A stretch of DNA of 64,000 nt, taken from assembly GCF_963422355.1 (NCBI RefSeq), contig NC_085100.1:3130568-3194567 (forward strand), given 5' to 3'. Origin of the DNA: Corticium candelabrum (Eukaryota; Porifera; Homoscleromorpha; Homosclerophorida; Plakinidae). Below the pieces are notes generated by a model that was given only the letters and a program-made list of their open reading frames with translations, was not told where the DNA came from and made no database searches. Numbering within the stretch: position 1 is the first letter of the stretch; each line of letters begins with the position of its first letter. A program made the position numbers and the translations under genes. Shown here piece by piece: positions 52,140 to 63,299 of this stretch.

Positions 52140-52611
52140 ACCACCACCACCACCACCACCACCACCACCACCACCACCACCATCACTACCCCATACCACA
52201 CCGCACCACACACAGGCACACACACACACACGCGCGCACATGTCCACACACATGTCCACACACATATTTATGTTTTAGTTAACTTAATTATGTTTTACTA
52301 TGTATACATGCAAGTATTAATTTAAATGTTTCTGTGACAGCTTTGGTATTGTTATGTGGGAAATAGCTGCTCGCGTCGTCCCTTACTGCGACATGAGTTT
52401 TCGATTAACTACTGACGTCAAGGATGCCGTCTTGTCAGGAGTGCGACCCCCTTGTCCCAGCGGCATCGCCAAATCTTATAGAGATCTATTGGAAAAATGT
52501 TGGGCTGCTCATCCATCTCAAAGACCTACGTTTTCCAAAATAGTTCAGCGTTTACAACGCATTTCTCAAATCGATAACAACAACGCGCAAGTAAGACAAG
52601 AAGATTGTTGA
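47976..52611 (+). CDS. Kelch-EGF receptor kinase of the TKL group, copy 2
   Basis: Paralogue of the flanking genes with the same domain order. Well-supported exons are 48170-51858 and 52341-52611 (1,319 residues plus stop). The acceptor TTTGCAG at 48163-48169 precedes DPKRINKWSEPQMT, equivalent to the copy 3 exon 2 start. The first exon is unresolved. ATG 47976 gives a good signal peptide (MRRRNVCVITLQIFSFVCC), but I found no good phase-0 donor to join it. Kelch blades (LLFGGWE, FIFGGMA, YLFGGFV, ILFGGVS), Cys-rich (CSQCNESSYAQEGAKTCTEC), EGF (CSHGQC...GFTGDRC), TM (51061-51135) and kinase (from about 51232) follow. The kinase has GSYGDVQKA, VAVKKL, HRDLKSSN, DFG, WRAPE and DVYSFGIVMWE. All catalytic residues are intact, so an active kinase is predicted. 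Confidence 0.88.
51859..52340 (+). repeat. Kinase intron of copy 2 filled with CG, CA and CCA repeats
   Basis: A phase-2 intron of 482 bp at the same codon as in copies 1 and 3. About 51905-52258 consists of GCGCGC, CACACA and (CCA)n blocks; the Gly- or Val-rich frames there are artefacts. Confidence 0.9.
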
Positions 52612-52996
52612 CACTAAAGCAGCAAAGATTTTTGAGACTTTAGCATGCACCTGCATGTTCGTAGAATTAAGCAACTGCATGCTTTGTTAGATGTTAAGCA
52701 GCGCCAAGATATGCGGTGCTCTTGCTAATTGATTCTGACTACAATATTCCTGTGTATCTTATGTATAGCTCTCTTTAAAGTTTAGTAGTTTGACTCATAC
52801 ACTACAAGAATGTTCGACAGGTTTCGCTTGCTCAGTAGCTTGATGAGCAGTGGTTAAATGAAGACATTGCAGCAAAATTGGTCTGTCACACTATAGTTGG
52901 TCCCCCACCTCCAACTGGTCTGGGGGCCTGGCCCTATGTACCAGTTGTGTTTGCCATAGTTGGTCCGGTATTGCCGTAAGTGGTCCTAGACCTTAA

Positions 52997-53036
52997 CTTT
53001 AACCCTAATCCTAACCCTAGCCCTAACCCTAACCCT
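52997..53036. repeat. Interstitial telomere-like (CCCTAA)n tract
   Basis: About six degenerate CCCTAA/TCCTAA/GCCCTA units, the complement of the metazoan TTAGGG telomere repeat. Confidence 0.8.
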
Positions 53037-53502
53037 ATAGTCTCGGACCAGGCAGTCATTGCTAGGGCCAGTTGTCGCGTGACAGGTCTGTAGCTATAAG
53101 AGTTTATTTTATCGTTTACAATGAGTGGTATAGCTCTTCCTCCTGTAATCCTCATGCATATGTCGTCATGACAAAAGAATCTTTCTGCAAGATCAAACAA
53201 GTAGAAATAGCTCGATCCATCTGCAGCACTTTTTAACACAGAGTGTACTAGCATACAGGCTGCAAGGAATATTGCTAATGCGCGTGTTGTTCTTCAGAAC
53301 AACGCAGGGAAACTTCAGAATAGAACAATTATGAAACACACTACCACACCAACAGTTATACATTTGTAAACCAGCAGTAGTTGGCAAAAGTCAGCAACAC
53401 AAGAAACTTTTTGTTTCTCGCAGTCCAATTATAACCTTCACCGGGGCAACTCGCCAACGCGGACGTTTATTTCACTGAACCGCACATGCATGTATACGCA
53501 TG

Positions 53503-53898
53503 CATACCGTATTACCCCGCCTAGAAGGGCAGGAGCACTTAGAACATTCGGAACTATGTGCTTTGACAAGTTTGTAGAGTTTGGTTAGGGAATAGGGTAG
53601 AAGCCATGGAATTCCCTGAAGGATTGTAGACGCAAGAAGACATCACTGATAGCCATATTTTTTCTGATTTGGTTGCTTCCTTCACAAATAATTTTCAGTA
53701 ACATTGTGCATCAGTTAGAAATGCTACAAAATTTATCAGAACTGTAGCTATCAGTGCATGAAGTTTTTTTCTTTGTCTGTAATCCTCCAAGGAATTCCAT
53801 GGCTTCTACCCTATTCCCTAACCACACTGTACAAAGACACGTAGTTCCAAATGTTATAATGAGAGCCCCTGTCCTTCTAGACGGGATAATAAGGTATG
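53503..53898. mobile_element. Foldback/MITE-like element with about 125-bp inverted arms
   Basis: The left arm 53503-53629 (starts CATACCGTATTACCCC) and right arm 53777-53898 (ends in GGTATG) are imperfect inverted copies sharing, for example, TTAGGGAATAGGGTAGAAGC. The spacer is about 147 bp. There is no transposase, so it is non-autonomous. Confidence 0.8.
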
Positions 53899-54498
53899 TA
53901 CCATCTCACGACAAGAGACGCCGCCGTTCCAGTCCAGAGCCTTGTAAAGCGGCTTACGATTTCAACTGCTTTAATTAGCCTAGTGAATTGTTATAGTCAA
54001 TTGCGTAATATATAGTTTTGTTGGCACCCTAGACTGCATTTTCTGTATCATAAATCTTGATTTCGCTGAAGCAGCTCGGTATACGAGTATAATTCGTATA
54101 GTAGGCGAACGGGTTCTGCCAAGTCCATCTGTAATTTAAAAGATCTCTATATGAGTCTGACTCTGAGTCGAGTTCGAAAGCAATTGCAGTTTCACTGTGT
54201 CTCATAAAGAAACAAGATTAAGTAATAAACTTACATAGGATGCTGGTCATTGTGCCTTCTATGACAGCCTTGCGAAACCGTAAATGTATAAGTGAGATAA
54301 TCAATGCATAGAGAAAATTGCTGCGTTCACGGGTTTTCTAATTTCTTATTCAAGTGCACCTAACGTAATTTCGGTTTGCGTTTCATTTAGTTAGATATTA
54401 CAGCCTTCATCAGTAGCACCAAGTCAGTCATTCTCTAGCACGACAATTATATACCATCTCGGCTGTTTTCGATACAGAGGCACTGCACGCAGTACAAA

Positions 54499-57400
54499 AT
54501 GGCAACAGTAAGATTTCTGACCTTGCTTGTCTTCATGGAAAACACGAGGTTGACATCGGTGTCGGCAACGACGAACACTCGCAGCGGCCCGATTTACAAA
54601 CGACAAAAAGTAAGTCGCCTGCTTTATACGTTTTGCTGTCCTTTCCAACATTTGTGAATGTACAGGACGGGCGACCGGTGAATGAATGGACAACGCCGCA
54701 AATCACAGGGCTCGAGTCCATTCAAATCAATGCTCCACGACCGGCCGCCCACATTCGAGCCGCTGTGTATGTACGGTACAACGAGGAGACACCCGAACAC
54801 AAACGAGACGATTTAGAAAGAGTCCTACTATTTGGTGGATGGGAACACGTCAACAGCTACAGGTCTGGCTCGACTTCAGAGAGAGGGACGTGGATTTACA
54901 CTCCGACCGAAAACTCGTGGTTTAATATTTCTATGAAGAAGCAGCCACGCGACAGAATTGGTCATTCTCTCACATCCCTATGTGGCGACGTCGTCGTTTT
55001 GTACGGGGGAATTCTCAACGAAGATCTGTTGGGTAAGAACGACTTACGTAATTGGACATTTTCTATTCGAAACTTTCGACGCCCTGTCAGTCATGACCCA
55101 TTATGGATATTTGATGGAGTAAGAGAACTATGGGAGAATCATACGTTATCTCCTGCTCCAACTCATCGAGCTTTTCATTCCGCTGTCGCTTTCCGTTCTA
55201 CCATCACTTCCGGTTGTAACACTTGCCACTGTCGACAATCAGTTTTCATTTTCGGAGGACTAACGAGATTAGACTCTACTGGTGTTTCAAAATTATTGGA
55301 CGATTTGTGGGAACTGACAGTCGTTAGAAAAGATGGAAGAAATTTGGTATTTAGATGGAAGCAACACGCTAAAATGGACAACACGTGGCCTATGGGGCGA
55401 TTTCTTCATTTCGCGGTTACCACGGGCGACAACAAAATGATGATATTTGGAGGCAAATTGCAACAAAACAATAGTGCGTACGTTGACTGCACAAGCATAC
55501 TGACTTGGAACCGACGGGGATGGATAGAAAGTAATTCTAGGCCTTTAAACCCATACATGTATCAGCAAGTAAGCAACAATGTCTTGAGTCCTAATAGATT
55601 TACAGCTGCACTGGTGTCTGACGAATCGCAATCGCAACGTCGTATTATTCAAATACAAAACGGTCACATTTACACGTTTTCCAAGCCTTTAAACAGCTGG
55701 GTAAGAAACAAAACAGCAATTGGAAAATCAACGCCGACCAGCCTGAGAGACTTTGCAGCTGTCATGGTGAATGGCAAAATTACAGTCTTTTCTGGAATTG
55801 TATCTCAATTAGCGTTTCGGATTCTTTCTGTGTGGAACGTTGAGTCGATTGACAACATTTGGATATGGCAGTTGCTTTATGTACCGAGAAACACTCCTCG
55901 TCTACAAGCATTTGCCTCGTGGAACGCCATTAATAATAAATTGGTGTTTACTAGCAGCACCTCACATCAGTGGTCAAAGTTTCTTCTTTACCGTTGGTCC
56001 CGCCTGGCAGACTTTATAAGTACAGTTACAAAAAAAGTGTTTGATGCACTTATCGGATGTAACGACACATCATCTATTGAAGCTGCAAACAGAGTTCGAG
56101 TGTTCACTGACCAAATTTACTCTTACTACGTTGGGCTAAACAGGAGCTCTAACTCGGTGTGGCAGATGGATTTAGACACGAGTACTTGGTGGCAGTATGC
56201 TACCGCATCCGGCAATCGTCCTCTGTTCATTACGAGTACCACGGGTTTACTGTTAGACGAGTCTCACACATTGGTGACGTATGGGGGATCGTCCGTATCC
56301 GAGTTTCCAAATGAAGACAGTCAATTAAGATCTAATATTTCACTCTTCTCTTTTGCACTAAACAGGTCGGACATATTTGTGTACTCGCTGGATCGTCGAG
56401 TTTGGGTAAAGCCCAAACGTCTTGGTACTTTGGAACCGATACCGCGGCTTTTACCGGCGATGGCACAAGGAATAGATGGTCGTTCGGTGTTCTTCTTCGG
56501 AGGGTTGTCTCTCAATGTCTCAGCCATAGAAAACGCTGTCGATTTCTCTTCGCCGAATATTCTAAATCTTATTTTGAATATGTTTTTTAAAAGAAATCCC
56601 CGTTGTGAAAACGAGGTTTGGAAATTGACGTTTCTGGTCGCAACTCTAGACGACATTAAAATGCGTTGGGAACGGTTAACAAATAAGACGTGTAGAAGAT
56701 CAGAAGCACCTACGGGAAGGGTAAACCATATTGCTGTGATGGTTGACAACTTTCTCGTTATTTGGGGTGGAATACTGACGAGCGTTTCGGTAAAAAATGG
56801 CCCTAAGTTACTGGAATGCTCAAAGGATTTGTGGATTTTCAACATTTCCAATTATCGATGGAAAAAAGTTTTGCCCGAAAACACGGATGCGATGTTTAGG
56901 AGTTCTGAAGCAACCTACCACATGCATTGTACTTCTCCCGTAGCTGTAATGGGTAAACGGCTAATCGCCGCCGGAGACTTCAATGCAACTTACAATTCAA
57001 AACGCAATCTTCTCGGTCTCTGGTCGATTACGATCAATTCGTCAGATGTTGACTTTCATTATCTAAATTACACTATTCCGTTGTCGCCCGAGTATATGTT
57101 TACATGGAAATCTAGGATCCTAGCGGTTAAACAAGAACCGGGAGATGACTTTAGTAAAACGACATCGGAAATCAAGTTGGATCTGCAGTATCGAGACAAT
57201 GTGTATGTAACCGAAATCGAACCAGGTTGTTTGGCGGGACATTTTTCTCCCGATTGGTCAACGACGAACTGCCAGGAGTGTGGTGTTGGACGCTTTGCAG
57301 TAAACGGTTGGAAAACTTGCGAACCCTGTCTGAAAGGGTCCACCACCTTCGTGCATAATGCTTCCTCGCTCAAGGATTGTATTTGTGATCCGGACTACTG

Positions 57401-59251
57401 CGTTCACGGGCGCTGTCTTCTCGTTCACGGACTTGATCAAAAGCAACTCGCGATCGAATGTCAGTGCGATTTCGGTTTTACAGGAGAACGGTGTCACATG
57501 CCAACCTACTTTATCATTGGTGGTGTCTCTATACCAACGTTTATCATCGTGTTTTTTGCGCTCGTGTTTCTTCGAAAAATGATAAAGTACAGAAAACAGA
57601 AATTCGATAGCGAAGTAAAGTGGAATGAGCTGAATCGTGTGTGGACGATCAGTTGCTCGGAGATCTATCTCTTTGAACGAATCGACGGCGGTGCCCTCGG
57701 GAGCTACGGTCACGTCTACAAGGCGAGATACCGCGATATGACGGTCGCTCTGAAAAAGCTAAAACTGAGAACGAAAGAGATCGAGCGAGAATTTCAGAGA
57801 GAAACGGAACTGATGAAATCGATGCGTCACGAGAACATAGTCTTGTTTATTGGAGCTGGAAAGTTTGACTTAGACGACTGTCCCTATTTGGTCGTAGAAT
57901 ACATGCAGAATGGTGCTCTGACAAATATCATAAGAAATCCAGCAATCATGTTGACAAGCTGTCAGCAGCTTAAATTTTGTCTTGACGCGGCAAGGGGTAT
58001 GGCGTATCTTCACAGCCAGCGACCGCCTAGAATTCACCGAGATCTCAAGAGTAGCAATCTACTGGTGAGCGCAAGTTGGGTGGTCAAAGTTGCTGATTTT
58101 GGGTGTGCGCGACTGGTAAAGAAAGCTGGTGCGAGATTTCCTGTTGCAAACCGTAGACCGAGTCCAAGCTCTTCTCTCGACGAAGCTATGGAGCCGCTTC
58201 TGACGACGGAGGGAGACTTGTCGGATGAGGTGGGGGCGGCGCTGTGGAGAGCCCCAGAGATATTTGCAAGCGAAGCGTACGGTACCTCAGCCGATGTTTA
58301 CAGGTAATTTATCATAGTTAACTGCTCGATCAAATAGATACCAGAAAGTATAGTTGAGATATGGAATGCATTTGCAGTGGCGTAGCCAGAATTGCGAACC
58401 AGGGGTGCTCGACATAAATGCTATATTACATACATTTTAGATTGTCGTAAAGTGTTGCTGACATGTGAAAAACGTCAAGCTATAATTGCAGTGCATGTAC
58501 TGCATGCCAGCCTTGGAGCACGGACTGTCTGTGTACAATTTTGAACTTGCAGTGACGACGGAACATTTCCTACCAGTGATCCAAGACAAGGTGCGAGGGT
58601 GCTCGAGCACCCAGTGCACCACCCCTTTGGCTACGCCACTGATTTGGAAGATTGGAAGAATGTCATTGGAAAGACGAAAACACTAGAGGATAACTTGACG
58701 AACTAGACGAACTAATATAGTAGTATTCCTGGTCTGCTGCATGCGTTGAATCTTCATCGTCAGTCAGTGGTCCTATCTGGGTGGTCATTTCATCTCAAAC
58801 GTATACACATTGCTAGACACGCATGCATAGTAGAACTGCATGGGTTTGAATACTACCCCAATGGGAGCACGGGCATTATAGGCTCACCACGGGGCATTAT
58901 TTGAGCATGGGTCACAATTTGAGCATGGAGCACAATTTGAGCATGGGGCACTATTCGCGGAAATACGGTAGTGCAGTTCAAAATTAAAATGGTGACGTAC
59001 TGCATTCTGTGCTGTATGCTTCCAGCTTTGGAATTGTCATGTGGGAGATAGCAGCCCGACAACTTCCGTACACGGACAAGGGCTTTCAGCGAATCAGACA
59101 AGTGAAAGAAGCGGTACTGCTAGGAGTGAGACCGACGCGGCCAGAGAATGCATCGCGAAGCTACCGAGATCTGATGAAAGAGTGCTGGTCGGCAAACCCT
59201 TCCCACCGACCGACATTCACTGAGGTAGTACAGCGGTTAGAATACATCTAA
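54499..59251 (+). CDS. Kelch-EGF receptor kinase of the TKL group, copy 3
   Basis: Three exons, 54499-54609, 54666-58303 and 59026-59251, give 1,324 residues with all phases consistent. Exon 1 encodes a short hydrophobic start (MATVRFLTLLVFM) and ends at a GTAAGT donor; the first intron is only 56 bp. Kelch blades (LLFGGWE, VLYGGIL, FIFGGLT, FFFGGLS), Cys-rich segment (CQECGVGRFAVNGWKTCEPC), EGF (CVHGRC...GFTGERC), TM (57505-57585) and kinase (from residue about 1041) follow. The kinase has GSYGHVYKA, VALKKL, HRDLKSSN, DFG, WRAPE and DVYSFGIVMWE, so it should be active. The activation segment between DFG and APE is unusually long, as in the other two copies. The protein ends right after the last kinase helix (VVQRLEYI) and has no C-terminal tail. 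Signal peptide prediction is weaker than for copy 1. Confidence 0.9.
58375..58641. mobile_element. MITE with CAGTGGCGTAGCC inverted termini in copy 3 kinase intron
   Basis: 267 bp with 13-bp perfect terminal inverted repeats (CAGTGGCGTAGCC at 58375, complement ending at 58641), flanked by the 5-bp direct repeat ATTTG (58370-58374 and 58642-58646). The termini resemble hAT-type elements, although an 8-bp duplication would be expected. It lies in the intron 58304-59025 and carries no coding sequence. Confidence 0.85.
58880..58972. repeat. Short tandem repeat of a GAGCATGGGGCAC-type unit
   Basis: Several copies of an about 20-bp unit (TTTGAGCATGGnNCACAA) end in CGCGGAAATACGGTA, a typical MITE terminus. 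It lies in the same intron as the MITE at 58375. Confidence 0.65.
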
Positions 59252-59639
59252 TACTATACAGCAAGCGAGAGCGCGAACAACGCGTTCGTGATCATCTCAG
59301 AATAGACGCCCTAGTCCAACGCATCCTAGAAGAAAAAATCAACACGTTTTAGTTAACTTAGAAACAGTCATTTAGGATGTATAGATCGATATAATGGCAG
59401 TCTGTATAGGTTTGTCAAATAGTTAGCTAATATATGTATATGTATATGTATAGTTAGAGCTCTGTAGCTAGAGAGGCTAGAAATGATGATCACACGGTTT
59501 GAATTTGTCTAAAAACAAGATTACCCCACAGTGTTTTCAAGTGAAAATAGACTGAAAATAGACTGGTTTCCTTTCAAGAGCACTCACGTAATTTCGGGTT
59601 ATCTTTGATTTGGTTCCCAGTGTTGCTACCGCAATTATT

Positions 59640-60045
59640 CTAATTGATTGATTGATTGATCGATTGAGACTTTATTTTACGACGGGAATCCCTCGACACA
59701 GTGACCGATCTTCCGGGAACCGTGCTTACAAGAAACTATTTACACTATTAATTACACTAAATCTAATCAAGCATACAGATATAGTTCCTTAGACGATATC
59801 TAAACACTGCTCTATTTGAAATCGTTCTCAATGAGGAAGGGAGCGAGTTCCAGAAACACTGGGCCCGATAGAAGAAGATACGGCGCAGGACTTCAGTGTG
59901 CGCCCGTGAGAGGATGACTCCTGACGCTGAGAGACGCGTGCCATACGTGCTGCTGATGTCCGCCTTCTCGAATCGAAAACAAATTTCGCTGGGAGCCAGC
60001 GAATAGAAACCCCTATGAGCTAGAGATTTTAAGTAGAACGCATGA
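59640..60045 (-). mobile_element. 3' fragment of a CR1/L2-like non-LTR retrotransposon
   Basis: Read on the minus strand, an open frame of roughly 90 codons ends at the stop 59763-59765. It contains RIFFYRAQCFWNSLPSSLR and SNRAVFRYRLRNY, the C-terminal motif of non-LTR reverse transcriptase polyproteins. AATAAAGTCTCAATCGATC and a (TCAA)n tail at 59644-59668 follow. The 5' part, including the reverse-transcriptase core, was not found. This is a truncated, dead copy. Confidence 0.8.
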
Positions 60046-61065
60046 CGTGTCTTGCAGGTGCTCAGTCCAGATGCTGACGTGCTCAGAAAAGCTCGTACTG
60101 CTTGGGTTCACAGAAGTCGCAAAGGCTATTGCAAATGGGCCACAGTTTCTGTTCCCTTATTGTTGCTGTTGCACTGATAATTACTCAAATATTTTCATCC
60201 TTATCTGCTACCAACGTGTAGAGATGTGACAACTGCCTATGAAGAGGATGGTTGAGGTCTCCAGGTGACTGACTGTCAAACGTCTCAACACACATGGGTT
60301 AAATATTCTACTGTGGATGTCATCAAAAAAAGGTTTGTCGTTACGAATCTGTTCAGCTCTGTGTACTCAGCTGGAGCAAACCCTATTGCAGATGTACCAG
60401 TATGGGGTGACAACAAACCGGCCACGGTGGGAAACTACTTCAGCAGTTTTGCTGCTACCGGTGCAATATGAATGTCAGTCAACCATTTACAGTATTTTCT
60501 AATAGACATCAGACATTGATACTTGAAGATGGGTAACCAATTTCTACTTGCAGATGATTGACTTTGATTGTCAGTATCTTCATCACTGCTGTCCAAGGCA
60601 GTGCAATTGTCACTGATTTATCAGCTTTTATCTGCTGCAGCATTTGTCATGATGTCATGATTGGTCAAGATAGCACTTGCCTATTTGATAATTGTCCTGG
60701 TGGACTTGTTTGGAAGGCATCCGTTTTATCAGCATTTAATTGTCCTTGGCTTTGAAGTTCTAGGAATGGCTGCTGCACCTAATTACTTGAGATGTGTTGG
60801 AAGCTGTCAGTCACTGCACTCATGCAGCTGAGGCATTGTTTGGGCAATGGATAATGGATTTGATTGCACAGTTCTTTTGAAGGATGATAGTAGATACACG
60901 CTTTTATTGAGACCCTTGGTTGGGTTGTTGTTTGAGGAGCAATGATGTTGGTTGATCATAATAGTGGAAGATGTAGCTTTGCGAGTCCTGGGTGCGTTTG
61001 GTTTGCAGTTCCAGCAGTTCTAGTGCTGTGTGTTCACGATCTAACAACTGAACCACACAATGTAA
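60046..61065. other. Repeat-rich tail, no gene recognised
   Basis: Several short open frames (for example 60265-60471 and 60558-60755) have neither recognisable domains nor clean splice context. The stretch may be decayed transposon sequence. Confidence 0.4.
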
Positions 61066-61797
61066 ATCACACCAGTGATCATGTTGAAGGGTTTTGGCAG
61101 TAGCTGAAGACCACAGAGGCTCGATTGATCTCGAGATTCGCAATGAGAGTGTATATAGTCTGCTCGTAAGGATGTCTCTGGGCTCTTGTTCTTGTGTATT
61201 TGGTAAGGCTGCGTCTTCAAACAAGAGAAATGGATGATTTTTTTATCTGCTGCTGCTGCCAAGGAAACACAATACATATGCCCACGTAACCAGACCCAAA
61301 TTGCAATAACCAACCTGTTTGGTAGTCTGCTAGACAATTTTTTTAGTATTTTAGTAAGTTAGCTTACTAGAAAGAACGCAAATTTGCGTTTACAACTGTG
61401 TAGTTACAGCTTAACGTAATTAATTAATTGTGACAACAAAAAATGGCAAAAAATTGTTTGCAAGGTTTTGGCATTCTACTAAAGCTCAGACATCAATGAA
61501 AACAGTTGTATAACTTCTCCAATTTTTCAGCAGACTACCATAAAGGTACTTTAATTCTATCGCATTTTGTGTCCGGAAACGTGGGCGTTTAGGTGTTGTG
61601 TTTCTTTGGCAGACGCAGCAGATCGAAATATACTAAAAATCGTCCATTTCTCTTTGTTTGAAGATGCAGCCTTGCAAGAACAATAGCCCAGAAACATCGT
61701 TACGAGCAGACTACTCCCATTGCAAATCTCGAGATCCATCGAGCCTCTGCGCTCTTCAGCTATTGCCAAGACCCTTCAGCGTAATCACTGGTGTATC
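61066..61797. repeat. Large inverted duplication of a coding-like unit
   Basis: 61066-61345 and 61523-61797 are inverted copies at roughly 80% identity by eye. Both arms translate to a related peptide (LFEDAAL...SRSIEPL...AKTLQ), minus strand on the left and plus strand on the right. The right copy has a TAG inside and the left a frame slip upstream, so both are probably broken. The family is not recognised. Confidence 0.7.
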
Positions 61798-62579
61798 AAA
61801 TAGAGGCGAGAACTAGAAAAGAGTCGCGACCATCGACTGGCAAAGTCCCGGATTGTCATGGTTTCGGTCTACTGAGGACGCCAAGATTGAAAAGAATCAT
61901 TTGTGATGATATATTTGTGGCATTTTAGTTTACAACGGTAGGGAAAATGGTTTCGTTTTGCCAACCAGCTTCGTTGGACACAGTCCGGGATTGATCCGGT
62001 TGAAGGGGTGGTGACCACTCACTAGACAAACATGCACCATATACTCAGTGTACACGAGATGACTATCGTTCTGTCATGGCTGTGTAGAGGAGACGTTAGT
62101 GTGTCTTGTTTAGCTATTGATAAATCAAACATATTGTCTGTTGTTCGAATAATGGTGGATATCCGGTAGAAGATGACGGTGTCCAATTACGGGGGTGGAG
62201 ACGCTGCCAAGTTGCGAGCGACGTAGTGTGCACGTTCCTGCTCTGATTTGGACTAAACTTGGCCAGCCGGACCTTAGACGTATCGTATTAAATTAGATCG
62301 AATCTTGACTTCGTGGATTCATCTAGCGGGCTGTCCGGCTATTGATGGTGTCCAGTAACAGGGGCCGTACTCTAGTACGGCATCATACTAAAAGTCTATG
62401 AGGTACACGGAATGCGTGAACGGTCTTCAGTCCATTCGTGAACGGTCCAGATTATATTTACTCTATTCGGTCTACCCAGATGCTAGTCGGTCTCGTAGTT
62501 ATACAATTAACAGACAATTGGTGATAATTAGTCAGCAGCTGGATAGCTAACACACCAACGCGACTTGCGCACTCTACGC

Positions 62580-62587
62580 TATAAAAT
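62580..62587 (+). promoter_or_regulatory. TATA box
   Basis: TATAAAAT lies 80 nt before the ATG at 62667, with a TCAGCC initiator-like sequence about 22 nt downstream. Confidence 0.55.
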
Positions 62588-62666
62588 CCTAATCGAGCTG
62601 CTCAGCCAGACACTGCAACGTTAACGACGTAACTAGACCTGTCAGCATCTCTTCTACGCGAGAAGT

Positions 62667-62764
62667 ATGTGGACGATTGTGCGGAGATATCCGGAACGTG
62701 GTTCCTGCCTGGCGTTCGTGACCATCGCAGGAATCATTCTATACTTGACAGTGATTGCTTTTCG
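62667..62764 (+). CDS. First coding exon of a putative type II membrane protein
   Basis: Starts MWTIVRRYPERGSCLAFV and continues with a hydrophobic stretch (TIAGIILYLTVIAF), then a GTGAGT donor at 62765 in phase 2. A short basic cytosolic tail followed by one TM is typical of Golgi glycosyltransferases and sulfotransferases, but with 32 codons the family cannot be named. A TATA box sits 80 nt upstream. No later exon was recognised in the window. Confidence 0.5.
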
Positions 62765-63072
62765 GTGAGTTTGGAAGACCATCTTGGGCGACATGCTGTA
62801 TTAATACTCAAATTGTAATCTAGAGTGAACACTCTTGTTTTGGGCAGACTAAACTTTTAGTTCTCTGCTCTACCTAGTTAGTTAGCATTTCTAGCTAAGA
62901 AAGCACGTGGCATGTAAATGTCTTCATTGTAGGAGGCATGCGACGTAGCCTCGCAATCCAAGCCTTTCTCCTAAGCTTGCCTTCCTTCCGTGCTGACTGT
63001 GCGACCTCACGTGTTGTTTCCTTGCTTGCACGTGAGAGGCAGTGCTTGGGCCAGGACTGCAACTATAGAGGC

Positions 63073-63109
63073 ACTGGACCAGTCTGATGCAACAACAGAC
63101 TAGTCCAGT
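63073..63109. repeat. Hairpin
   Basis: ACTGGACCAGTCTG and CAGACTAGTCCAGT form a 14-bp stem with one mismatch and a 9-nt loop, in the presumed first intron of the gene starting at 62667. Confidence 0.7.
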
Positions 63110-63299
63110 ATGTTTGATTCTAAATTTTTTATGTATGTACTACTGAGTTATGACAGAGACGTAGCGTGACCTCTAGAAATGGGAGGAGGGGGAGGAGATA
63201 AACTTCACGATGCCATGGGACACGCCTACTTTATTGGCAGAGTGATAGGGTGCCAGATCCAGGTTGGAAAAAGGTGGAGTATCTTCTTCTTCTCCTCTA

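Larger units (their letters stand above)
52612..54490. other. Intergenic region between receptor kinase copies 2 and 3
   Basis: It contains a telomere-like CCCTAA tract (52997-53036) flanked by short TAGTTGGTCC/TAAGTGGTCC repeats, and a long foldback element (53503-53898). No gene was recognised. Confidence 0.6.

Noticed and set aside
60265-60755. Two short plus-strand ORFs as genes
   Set aside because: No recognisable domain and repeat-rich surroundings; could be decayed transposon but unsupported.
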